From contig NC_133172.1 of NCBI RefSeq assembly GCF_040802235.1, positions 63,433,613 to 63,497,612 on the forward strand: a DNA stretch of 64,000 bases, given 5' to 3'. The translations under genes were made by a program, and so were the position numbers. Each line of letters starts with the position of its first letter. The stretch's first letter is position 1. Positions 33,476-43,140 of the stretch are shown one piece after another. The notes below the pieces were generated by a model. The model was not told where the DNA came from, did no database searches, and saw only the letters and a program-made list of their open reading frames with translations. This DNA is from Manis javanica. Taxonomy: Eukaryota; Chordata; Mammalia; Pholidota; Manidae.

Positions 33476-35724
33476 ACCACGAGCTCAGGGCCTCCCTGGG
33501 TGGCTGAGGCCTCCCTGGGGGACACCCTGAGTCAGGGTTGCCATCCTGGGACCGGGTAGCTGTGGGGAGGGCTGTGCCAGCTCTGTGCCAGAGCATCGCC
33601 AGCCCCAGTGCATCGGCTCCTGAAGCAGGTGGCTTTGAACCCGTTTTCCAGAGGGGGCAACTGGGCCTGAAGTTCCACGGCCGTTCAGCAGGAGGGACCA
33701 TGGCTCCCGGACATCCCCTTCCAGCTCTGAGTGAGCCGCAGAAGGCACACAGTCTTCCAGAAAGGGCCCGGCCAATAGTCTGACCCCACAGGCCTCTGTG
33801 CTGTCACTGAGGCCAGGAGGGCTGCCAGCCTGCTAGCCAAGGGGACTGGCAGTGCCCACTCAGGGCAGCCCCACAGGCTGGGACCTGGAAGCCACAACCT
33901 CTGCTTTCCTGTGCTGGGCATGCTGAGGGAGGTCACTACAGGTCAGGCCTCCCACCTGTCCCGGAGCCCAGCCTGCCCGTGAAGGCGCACTGATGGGAAA
34001 CTGCAAGGCTCTGCCCAGGGCTGCTCCTGTGTCGTCTGAGCCCGCCACAGGGTGGTGAGCGCTGCCCGCCAGCTCCGAGGTGCCCTGGGGAGTGTGGGAC
34101 TCGCAGGTCTGGAACTAGAATCTACCCTCTGCCTGGGACTTTCTGTGGCTCCCCAGTGGCCCAGGATCAGGATCCCTCCCTCCTTGGCCTCCACAGCTGG
34201 CCTTGTCCGCCCTCAGCCTCCCATGCAGAGCTCTGACCCCGTCTGCACACAGTCCCCTGAGATCTGCTCGCAGTGTCTGCCATGTTGCTGTCCCATTTGC
34301 CCGCCTCCCTCTGCTCTCCCTCGGCCACTGTTTTGGTGTGGGGTTCCCCGCTTGTTCTCTGATGGTCTCCCCCAGCCCCAGCCTGGAAGTCCCCACAGAG
34401 TCCAGAGGTCCCAGGTGCCTCTGCGTCTAGAACAGCATGAGGGCGGCTACAACCTGGAACTCAGAGGTCAGCAGAAGGCAGGCAGGCCATCTGCCCCACC
34501 AGGGACAACTTAGTCGCCTCCTTAGCCAGCCGGCATCCCTTCCACCGGCGAGGCCCGCTGAACCGCAAGCAAACGGGATCAGGATGCCCACCCGCCTGCT
34601 CCATGTGAGTTGCTAGTCTTGGAGGTCAGCCTGGAAGCCAGGTCACGGTGTTCGTTCTGATAGCCTCGCAGGCCTCCCTGGGCCCTGCCATGAGCCGGCG
34701 GTGGTGGCCCTGCTGGACATGTCCCTAGCTGGGCAGGCATTTGGGCACCAGAAGCCCCTCCTCAGACCCGCCTGTCTCCCTCCATCGTCCGCCTGCTCAT
34801 CTTTCACCCCTGCAAAGTCCACCGGAAGGACCGGGGCAGAGCACCAAGGCAGAGGGCACTAGGGATTTGGTGAGAAGCTCCTGAAATGGCAGGTGGTCCC
34901 TCTCTGTTTTTCTGGGGAGAAGGCACTGGGGTTTCATCAGGGTCCCCGACGGGTCGTGACGTAGCACAGGTCGGGAGCCACCAGCCTCCTTGGGGGATTC
35001 CCAAGCAAGGCTCCATCCGCTGTGGCTTGCTTGCCCCCAGGGACGAGGTGCGCAGCCATCCCGCACAGCTCAGGCCTGCCTCTGTCCCCATGCCAGCCCC
35101 CCGCCCCCTTCTGCTCTCCGGGCACCTCTGACATGTGAGTTTGCAGGAGTCGCTGTGGCCTCCGGGCTTCTCTTCTTGCTCACTTGACTCAGCAGCAAGT
35201 GGGCCTGGCTGCTGCGGGCTCGGCGGCCTGGGCCCACAAGGCCCTGCCCCGCTCCTGAGAGGGACGACAGGTCATCTGTCTGATGGTCACAGGCGGGGGC
35301 AGGACGGGTGGCCACAGAAGAGCAGCTTGGTCAAGCAATTGGGGCAGGAAGCCCCAGCATCTCTCTCCCGGCCTAGGGCCCAGGCTGAGATGAGGCCAGA
35401 GGGGCGGGTGTGGGAACAGTCAGGAGAGACGCCTGTTCGGATGGCTGTCTGTCCACTATGCTGGCACCATCCATCTGACTTCGGGGAGAAGGCTGCTCCC
35501 CTGACCAGCACCTGGGTCCACCCTGGAGTGTCCAGGTTCACCACTCTTCTGGGGGTGCCTGGGGTCAGCCACCTGTACTCTCGGTCTGCCTTCTCACCTG
35601 TAAGGTGGGCTCCATGGGGCACTGCCTGCCAGAGCGTCTAAGGGAGGGTGGGGGCCCAGCCAGGCCTGTGCGACCCCAGCCCTAGAGCCCCGGCTGTAGA
35701 TCGCTATGTGCTCACCTTTGCCCG

Positions 35725-35785
35725 TCAGTCATCCATTTGCTTAGCCAGATTTTCTGAGCACTTTCTATGTGCCAGGTATGGAGCC
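35725..35785 (-). mobile_element. MIR or L2 3' end fragment, antisense
   Basis: TCATCCATTTGCTTAGCCAG, TTTTCTGAGCACTTTCTATG and TGCCAGGTA match the antisense end TTTATTGAGCACCTACTATG, TGCCAGGC shared by L2 and MIR. Confidence 0.6.
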
Positions 35786-35952
35786 CACCCTCAACAAGCC
35801 CCCAAACCTGGGAACCTGAGTGTGGTGGGCTTTTCAGAGGAGGGGTCCTGGGCAGCGAGGACAGCTGGGCAGAGGCCCAGGACAGGTACACCCTCATGTC
35901 CTGGGGCTATGGGTGCACATCTGGGCTCTGCGAACCCCGGAAGTGCATGTCT

Positions 35953-35990
35953 GGGATGGGGATGGGGACGGGGACGGGGACAGTGGGGGG
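35953..35990. repeat. (GGGGAY)n short tandem repeat
   Basis: GGGATGGGGATGGGGACGGG continues as repeated GGGGAC units into a G-run. Such G-tract arrays can form quadruplexes. Confidence 0.8.
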
Positions 35991-36402
35991 GGGTGCGGGC
36001 TGCAGCAGTCATGTGACTCCTAGGGGCCCCTGAGGCAGCAGAGCCAGTGGCTGCCCCCATGGCTTGGGCTGGCCGGGAGGGCACACTGTACCCTGGAGAG
36101 ATGAAGGGAGGGCCTGGGCCCCTCGTCTGGTGAGAGCAGGTTGGGATGGGGCAGCAGAGATTGCAGGCAGGCATAGTGGGGTGGGATGTGGGGTATTGTT
36201 GAAAGGATTGGGGTCTTACAGGATGCGGTTTGCACATCAAGTCTTGGGGGACCCTGAAGGAGCCCCCACGCTAACGAATGCCTCTCATGCCTCTGACCCT
36301 ATGGGGTGGCCAAACATGTGCCCGTCTGTACTGGAAGGGGCTCAGTGGGCAGGGTGCTGTCACCCCACAGCACCTCAGATTCTCCTCCGGCTGTGCCCAC
36401 AG

Positions 36403-36522
36403 GTTCGCTTGGAGAGATGGAGGCTGGAGAAGAGGCCCAGGCTGTGGATGCCCACCTTCCAGAGCAGAAGGCTGCAGCGCTGGAGCCCGAGGGCTCTGGG
36501 GACCCTGAGCCTCTGAGCCCAG
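36403..36522 (+). CDS. ZFPM1: ZFPM1 (FOG1) coding exon 2: acidic linker, contains Met19
   Basis: The acceptor is CCCACAG ending at 36,402 and the donor is GTGAGC at 36,523. The exon completes Arg14 (C from exon 1 plus GT) and encodes residues Ser15 to Pro53, then the first base of Asp54. The peptide, starting SLGEMEAGEEAQAVDAHLPE, is rich in Glu, Ala and Pro and has no known fold. It corresponds to the linker after the NuRD motif in FOG1. Its length is 120 nt with phase 1 at both ends, so skipping it would not shift the frame. Met19 (36,417-36,419) is in a strong context (GAGATGG, G at -3 and +4) and is the first AUG after Met1 in any frame. Initiation there would produce FOG1 without the NuRD motif, in line with the shorter FOG1 translation product described for this protein. 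Confidence 0.92.
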
Positions 36523-36787
36523 GTGAGCCAGCGACAGGCACACCTCCGGCGGGGGGCCTGCACCCCGAGCCACCCCCATCCCTTCCGAGGACTCAGCCCC
36601 CACACCTGTGAGATGGGCATTGAGCTCCAGGGGCCTGTGGGCCTGACCTCCACCAGGGAGTGGAGGGCGGCCTGCATACATGCCCTCAGCGCGAGGGCCT
36701 CAACAGTCCAGCTCCCAGTAGTGCGGACGGAGGGACCAAGGCCCCGGCAGGGATGGTCTAGCCAGGGCTGGACAGGGAGTCATGTGG

Positions 36788-36990
36788 GCCACTAGGTGAC
36801 GTCAGGAAAGCCTCAGTTTACCTGCTGTGAAAGGGGCACAGAGAGGTCTTGCCTGGCTGTGCTGCCTGAGCACACTTGGGGCTTGGTTCACAGCAGGCCC
36901 TCCTGTTGAGGCGTTTTACCCCAGTTTACAGACAAGAGGGTGAGAATAAAGGGGTCCAGTGACCTGCTCAGGCCACACAGCCTGTCAGCC
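36788..36990. mobile_element. MIR fragments, one sense followed by one antisense
   Basis: A sense piece has GGAAAGCCTCAGTTTACCTG and CTGTGAAAGGGGCACAG. It is followed by an antisense piece with TTTTACCCCAGTTTACAGAC, AAGAGGGTGAGAATAAAGG and GACCTGCTCAGGCCACACAG. Both are heavily diverged. Confidence 0.55.
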
Positions 36991-38094
36991 TTGCAGGATC
37001 TGCCCAGGTCTGGGCCCAGGCTGATTTCCCACCCCAGCCAACCCCAGACACCTAGAACCTCTCCCTGGCCCCCCTGGCAGCAGTTTTCCCGGCTTAGGGG
37101 TGGGGGTCAGTGAGGGTACATCTCTCAAGCTGAGAAGAGGACTTAGTGATACCCAACCCCGGGGGTGAGTTAACCAGCCCCAGGAGGCCTCTGGCCAGGT
37201 CCCTGGCAGGGCAGCCTCTCAGACCAGCGTGCCTCCCGAGAGCCCGGGAGGGGCCTCACTAAGCTGCTGGTGCTAGGGGAGGCCAGCACCCTCACCCCTG
37301 CTCCCCAGAAGAGGATGCTGGGAAGGGCCGGGCTCTGCTCCCCTCTCCCCAACCCGGTGCACTGGCCTCCCCACTGGGCTCAGAAAGCCCACTGCGTGCA
37401 GAAGCCGGGTCCCCCAGGCCATAGCCTGGCAGGAAGCTGGAGCACAAACCAGCCATTTGGAGTGTGGTGACTGGGAGTGAGGAGAGATTGGGGGGTGACA
37501 CTGAGCAGGGACACTGGGTGGGTGTCCCAGGCGGCGGCCCCAGCCTGCAGGGGTCCTGGGATGGGGTGGAGAGCGGACAGCCAAGAACTGCAGGGGGCTG
37601 GGCTGGAGCCCCTCCAGGGCCCCACCCTCAGCATTTCCCACCCCTGCAGTGCCCTCTAAGACCCACTGGCCCCCGTGTCCCCTCCCGGTGGCACCCCACT
37701 GGGTTGGCAGGGCCCTCAGGACTTGAGCCTGGGGCCGGGGCTCCATCACCCCCGCTCAGCAGCATTCGCCCACACCCTCCCTGGGGCCCATGCTCCTGTT
37801 CTCTCTGAGCCTCGGTTTCCCACCTGCAACTGGGTGCCAGCCCCTCCCGGTGGGCTGGGGAATGCTGAGGGGCCCCCTTATCACTGCTGCCATCGCCATC
37901 ATGATCAGGTGCTGCACACTAATGGGGCCACCATCTGCCAAAGGGCAAGTGGCTGTTACTGGTGGACTTCGAGCTGGGCGGCTTCCTGGGGAGCCAGGCC
38001 CCTTATCTGATCTGGGAGCCGGGGCTGCATGGGAGTGGGGGCAGGGCCCAGGAAGGAGCTGGAAAAAACAGCCAGGGCTGCACCTGGCACAGGC

Positions 38095-38370
38095 CCGGGT
38101 GATAACACAGCGATGGGCACGATAGACGGCAGGAGCAGTATCTGCCTCTCAGGCGGGCCCAGCGCGGCTCCACGCTGCGGCTGGAGCTCAAATGCCAGCC
38201 ACGTTGATTTATAGCCAAAAATAATAGGACTTTTATACTGTGTGATTGATTTATTTGATGTTAATCACAGTGCTTATCTGGGGTATTAATAATCTGCCGG
38301 GTGCGTGACGTCACCAAGGGGGGGCTTTTATGGAAGCCCATCGATTGGGGGCCTCAGTGGTTATCAGGCA
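38095..38370. promoter_or_regulatory. Candidate GATA/CRE enhancer in intron 2
   Basis: TGATAA is at 38,100-38,105, CGATAG at 38,120, TTATCT at 38,274-38,279 and TTATCA at 38,361-38,366. A perfect palindromic CRE, TGACGTCA, lies at 38,306-38,313. Between them is an AT-rich, low-CpG stretch (38,205-38,295) with strings such as GTTGATTTATAGCC, GTGTGATTGATTTATTTGATG and GTTAATCACAG, unlike any repeat I recognise. The element lies 390 bp upstream of exon 3. It is the most enhancer-like block in intron 2. Function is inferred from motifs and texture. Confidence 0.55.
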
Positions 38371-38755
38371 CAGCAAGAAAGGCAAATATGCCCTTTGGGC
38401 TGGAGTTGGGTGCAGGGCCTGGAGGAGGGGGCCCTGCTACCGGCAGAGGAGACCGGGGAGCCCAAGCCCACGCGGTGCCCGCTGGCCTGGGTGTGCCCAG
38501 TGAGCCCTCCTGTGCTCTGATTATTAACTGCGGCTGGAATAGCAATTACTGTTGCTGCAATTAATGGGAGATGAGGGGTGTTAAAGGCCAAGGGGAAAAT
38601 TGAGAAGTCTGCCCCCCGCCCGCCAGTTTTGAGCAAGCCTGGGGCATGTGCTCACCCCCCTGGGCCTCAGTGTCCCTCCCAGCCGCAGGGTGGAGTGGGC
38701 AGGTGACTCAGTGCCCAGTGGCTTGGCAGGCCTGAGAGTGTTTTCCCCTCTGCAG

Positions 38756-38872
38756 ATGCTACTCCCCCACCGCCCCCACCCTCCACGTCCCCACAAGGCC
38801 CTGAGGAGACACCGGGGCAGGAGTCAGTGAGGAGGCCAGAGGAGGAGGTCAGCAGCCCCTGGAGTGGGCCAG
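38756..38872 (+). CDS. ZFPM1: ZFPM1 (FOG1) coding exon 3: proline-rich linker
   Basis: The acceptor CCCCTCTGCAG ends at 38,755 and the donor GTGAGA starts at 38,873. The exon completes Asp54 (G plus AT) and encodes residues Ala55 to Pro92 and the first base of Asp93. The peptide opens with six consecutive prolines (Pro57-Pro62), continues as an acidic, Pro/Glu-rich stretch and ends SSPWSGP, which matches the SPWSGP that precedes the PR-domain region in FOG1. Its 117 nt are phase 1 at both ends, so like exon 2 it can be skipped in frame. It looks disordered and has no catalytic features. Confidence 0.92.
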
Positions 38873-40954
38873 GTGAGAACATCCGCGGGCAGGTCTGGGG
38901 CAGCCACCTTGACGGCTCGGGTGGGATAGGCCCAGGCCTGCCGGCCAGGGAGCAGGGTGACGACCTGCTGGGCCCAGGCCTGTGCCTGTCCCAAAGTGCA
39001 GCCAGCCTGTGGGTCCAGCAGTGTGGTAGGAGGGGACACTGAGGCACGCTGATGCTCAGAGCTGGATTCAGGCCCCTGGTGGCAGAAGGAAGTGTTCTCA
39101 GGACACCCAGGAGGAGGAACAGGTGTGGGGGGAGGGGGACGGTGCAGGGAAGGGCACCCCAGGAGGTGGGAACAGCCAGGGCCAAGGCAGGGTGGTGGGT
39201 GTGCCTGGAGAGCCTTCCTGGCTGGGCTGGGGTCCAGAGCTGGGCAGTGGGGGCCCACCCTGTGTGGGAAAGGACCCAACCCCAGCTCTGGGGCAGCTGT
39301 AGCCACTTGCGAGTAGGCACCCAGCTGCTGGGTGCTGGACCTCGAGGGGTGTCCTTGGGTCCGGTTTGTGTGGCCCATCCGGCCCCCGTGTGCATTAGGA
39401 GCTCTGGCCCAGAGGCCCTGCCAGATGCGTTCTCCCGTGGCCCTCATGGCCTGTCCCACCCCTCTGTGAATATAGGAAAGGGTGGGCGTGCCAGTTGTTC
39501 CTGATGAACGCCCAGCTCAGCCCAGGGAACATGGGGAGAGCGTGGGAGGGCTTCGAGGGCTGCCTCTCTGGGCACAGCTTGTCACTAGGGGCCACTGCAT
39601 GGGAGCTGGGAGGCGAGTGGGGGGTGTGGTCTGTGCTGAGCGGACCGACAGACGGCGGCTGCGTACTCGGGCCAGGCGTGTGGGTGCAGCATCATGAGCA
39701 CCTGACGGGCACCAGACATACACTGTGAGCGGACAGCCCTTCGGGAGCACGCGTGCGGGCATGATAATGCCAGGCAGGCTCATGACCAGTGGAGAGGAAG
39801 CACGTGGTGAAGGCCTCGCCCTGCTGGGAGATCAAGGAAGGCTTGCTAGGGCAGATGGGTACCCCAGTCCTCCTCTGGGGATTCCCCAGAGGCCAAGATT
39901 GGAAAGGTGCCAGAGATGGTCTCCTGCCAGGTTCAATTTGGGTGACATCCCAAGGTGTCAAGGGAAGTGCTGTGATTGATTAGTAATGTCTGCACGGGTG
40001 CCTTGCTGTCCTGGTTCCCACAATAGGTGGTAGATCAAGGTCTTGGGAAGGAGGGGTGGCCTGCTGGTCACGACCGAGATGGTGCCCCCACACCTGGGGA
40101 AACCGAGCCTACTACCAGCCCTGACCACCTGGGTGGGCTGTGGAGCATCCTGAGTAAAGCCGTTCTGGGGTTTCCTTGGCTGCCCCACCCCACCTCAGGG
40201 ACCCAGTAACAGATGGGGGAGGCCCGTGCCCTGGAAATGTGCCGACAGCATGCCCCCTCCCCACCAAGGAGCCCCTGGCAAGAGACAGGCTGCAGGGCCA
40301 GGTGCCCACGAGGCCCTCTCAGCCTAGGCAGACACAGCTGAGCTGCACACCCACCTGCTCGGTGCTGGGGCCTGTCCACACCCAGGGGACAGTGCCGTCA
40401 GGCCAGGCAGGGGCCCTGTGGTCAGAAGCTCTGCCTCCCTCAGCTTCCCCAGCGCTAGAATGGGGTGACAGTGAGGAACCCCAGACACCATGGGGTCAGC
40501 ACTGCCCTTGGCACCACATCCCCCCCATTCCAGGCTTTATCAGAGGGAACGTCTTTCTGCAGTGGGAGGCGGGCAAGGGGCACACATGTGCCTGGGGGAC
40601 CCTGCTTAGCCCTTGCGCAGGCAGGGCATGGGGCGGCAGCCGCCCAGTGGGGTGCCTATGGGGAAGAGAGGGCCAGCAGACCTCACACCAGTCCCTCAAG
40701 GTGAGCGCAGGGGTGTACCCCAACTCTCCAGAGGAGATGTGGGCACCAGTCTGGGAAGTAGCAGAGCTGAGGTGTGGACCTGGCCCCCGTTCAGTCACTG
40801 CAGCATTAGTTCTGGCACCCCCACTTTCCACATGGAGAAGCAGGGGCCCCGAGAGCTTGAAGCCTGACCCAGGGTGCCTGTGGGGGCTGTGGTTTGGGGC
40901 TGGGGTGCACCCGGGAGCTTCCTGCACTATTTGCATCCTCGGGGGCCAGGGAGC

Positions 40955-41122
40955 TTCCCTATCAGCTCCCACAGATAGGAATTTCTGTGCAGTGGGCAGC
41001 GATGGGCTGATAAGTGGCCGCTGGCCAACCGCCGCGGTGGCTGCCCCCTATCAGACCCCGAGCAGGCCACACTTATCGACAACCAGGGAAGCCAGAGAGG
41101 CCCAATGGGTTCTTATCTCACA
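40955..41122. promoter_or_regulatory. Candidate GATA enhancer in intron 3
   Basis: Five canonical WGATAR sites lie in 160 bp: CTATCA 40,959-40,964, AGATAG 40,973-40,978, TGATAA 41,008-41,013, CTATCA 41,048-41,053 and TTATCT 41,113-41,118, plus TTATCG at 41,073. A CGCCGCGGTGG core at 41,030-41,040 keeps CpGs in a CpG-poor neighbourhood, which suggests an unmethylated regulatory element in the germ line. No repeat signature is seen. Together with the 18.6 kb element it is one of the densest GATA arrays in the window. Confidence 0.55.
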
Positions 41123-41312
41123 GGGGCCTCCTGGGCCAGTGACGGGGCGGCAGGCTTTGCCGGGGCCTGGCTGGGTCAGTGTTCCCAAGGGCAGTGTCTG
41201 GCCCATGACCAGCCAAGGGGACAGTGGTATGCAGCCAGGGCCTTTTCCTGCAAGTCCTGGCCCCCCGTCCCTTCTCCGTCCCTCTGAGCCTCACTGCCTG
41301 ACCCATGTGAGC

Positions 41313-41402
41313 ATCTCTCTCCCCCTGTCTCTCTGTCTGTCTCTCTCTCCCTGTCTCTCCTTGTCTCTCTCTCTGTCTCTCTGAGTCTGTCTCTAATCTC
41401 TG
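41313..41402. repeat. (CT)n/(TCTG)n microsatellite
   Basis: An imperfect CT and TCTGTCTC array covers about 90 bp. It encodes the artefactual Ser/Leu tail of the overlapping long open frame. Confidence 0.9.
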
Positions 41403-43068
41403 CTTTGCAGTACTCCCCCATCTCCTCTGTGTCTGTCTGGCCCCCTGGTCTGTGAGGCCAGCCTGGGGAGCACCCCTCTTCCTCTCTCGGGTGAGGGGAC
41501 TTGGACCCCGGTGCATCCCGTGCTGTGTGGCTTTGGGGGAGAGACTGGGCCAAGCGTTGTTTCCCAACTGCCTGCACGGGGTGGGACACCGTCACAGCCC
41601 AGAGCCCGGGGCTCGGCTGTGCCTGATGCAGCCCACTCATGGGCCCCACCTTGCTTTTGTGGCCACCATCTGCTGGCCAGGACCAGGGCACACAGGTCTC
41701 CAGGGGACCCCATCCTCCAGGTCAGGCCCATCACCCAGAGGAGGCACTCAGGCTGCAGGGGCCCAGGGCAGGCGGCACCAGCCTGGCAGAGCAGCAGGTC
41801 TAGGTTCCCCCTTCCACAGTGGCACAGTGACTGCACGAGGCTTCCCTGCCGCCAGTGGTCGAGGTACCCGTGTAGCACCAGGCAGAAAGCTGTCCCCACA
41901 TCCTGTCAACCCAAGCAGGGCACTGGATGCGTAAAGGCTTTGAAACACCAGAGTATGGACCCTGGGGCATGCAAGTGCCCATTTTATCCTGCCTCCCTCC
42001 TGCCCCTGCCAACACCTGGTGACCCCAGAGCCCCAAAAACAGGCCGAGGAGGTGCTCAGGAATATTTATTTTTGTTTTCAAAACTTTCGAGCTTTGTCAG
42101 CTGCTGATCAAGTGGGGGCACCCTAAGCTGCCTCAAAAGACCACACACCAGCCCTGGAGCCGTGCGCCCAGGCTCTGCCCAGCTTTGCCAGGTGGCCGTG
42201 GGCTGGCGGCTCGACCCTGGGCCTCACCTTCCTCATTGGTGCCGCAGGGCTGCAGAGAGCCGGTGGGGTGGGGGGGACCCAGGCAGCCTGGCTTCTTCTG
42301 ACGTTGGGCATGTAGGTTCTGTGGACAAAGCCAGGCCAGGCAGGAAGGCACTGCACCCCACAGCTCGTCCTGAAGCAGGGAGACGCCTTCACGCCCTCTC
42401 ATCTCAGTCCCCACTGCCCGGAGGTCCCCACTGTGCCTGGAGCAGGGTCCCCTGACGGTCAGGGTCTGGGGACCCGGCTGGGTTTGAGAAGCCCCAGGGA
42501 TTCCACCTTCCTCCTCTGAACAGCAGCCAGACAGCAGCTGCCCCCTTGGGTGCGCTGGGGCAGAGCGCTCACAGGGTGGGTGCTGGGGAAAGGACCCCCG
42601 CAGCAGGTGTGAAGGGGACCCGGGTGCCCAGGGAGCCCAGATGGCACCGGTGAGTGGACGCGCAGCATGGTGGAGGAGGGTGCTGGAGAGAGCGGTGACC
42701 CCTGAGAGGGCCCTGCAGGGCCAGGCAGAGGCCAAGAGGGGTTGGGAGAGGAGGGCCCAGTGGGGGTACAGCGCTCCAAAGGCCCAGAGGCTGCTGGAGT
42801 GCTGGGAGCTGGGGTCTGCCCCCGAGGGGGCAGGGATGGGCAGGGTCCTGGCAGAGGGGGTCCCCTGGGCTGCCTGGGGAAAGTAGAGGAGGGCAGAGCA
42901 GCAGACCCCCTCCCCTCTGGTCTGTCAGGGGTACGGCCCCTCGGGGAAAGGCACTACGCCAGGGGGTGCGGGCTGGGGCTGTGCGGGCCCCACCCCACCC
43001 TTGGCTTGCCTTGACTGCCAGAACTAATTTCAAGGTTGGGGGGGTGACAGGAAGCCGGGAGGGCTCAG

Positions 43069-43140
43069 TATCCTTATCTTTGAAATGACCTTGTTTGTTG
43101 GAGGGGCTGGCTGTTTAAAATTCTGATATGCAAATGTCCA
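43069..43140. promoter_or_regulatory. GATA plus octamer candidate element
   Basis: CCTTATCTTTGAAATGACC (TTATCT at 43,074-43,079, with a TCF-like CTTTGAA) is followed by TTGTTTGTTGG, TGTTTAAAATTC and a perfect octamer ATGCAAAT at 43,128-43,135. The AT-rich block sits in GC-rich surroundings without repeat signature. Confidence 0.4.

Larger units (their letters stand above)
9397..36402 (+). other. ZFPM1: ZFPM1 intron 1 (27 kb)
   Basis: The intron begins with GTGAGT at 9,397 and ends with a pyrimidine-rich tract and CACAG at 36,398-36,402. It contains the downstream half of the CpG island, a second CpG-rich block at about 21.8-22.4 kb, GATA-motif clusters (listed separately) and many decayed MIR and L2 copies. 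No coding exon is recognisable inside it. The open frames seen in it, including one over 370 codons at 30,046-31,170, have the Pro/Gly/Ala/Arg composition of GC-rich non-coding sequence. Confidence 0.85.
36523..38755 (+). other. ZFPM1: ZFPM1 intron 2 (2.2 kb)
   Basis: The intron runs from GTGAGC to the polypyrimidine acceptor TTTTCCCCTCTGCAG. Its first half holds MIR-derived segments (about 36,788-37,000). Its second half contains the GATA/CRE element at 38.09-38.37 kb and an AT-rich stretch at 38,515-38,585 (ATTATTAACTGCGG, CAATTACTGTTGC, CAATTAATGG) with homeodomain-like cores. No additional exon is seen. Confidence 0.85.

Noticed and set aside
40176..41384. 402-codon open frame, the longest in the window
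   Set aside because: It has GC-rich shuffled composition and no domain, and it ends in the CT microsatellite and overlaps a GATA cluster. It lies in intron 3 with no splice support.
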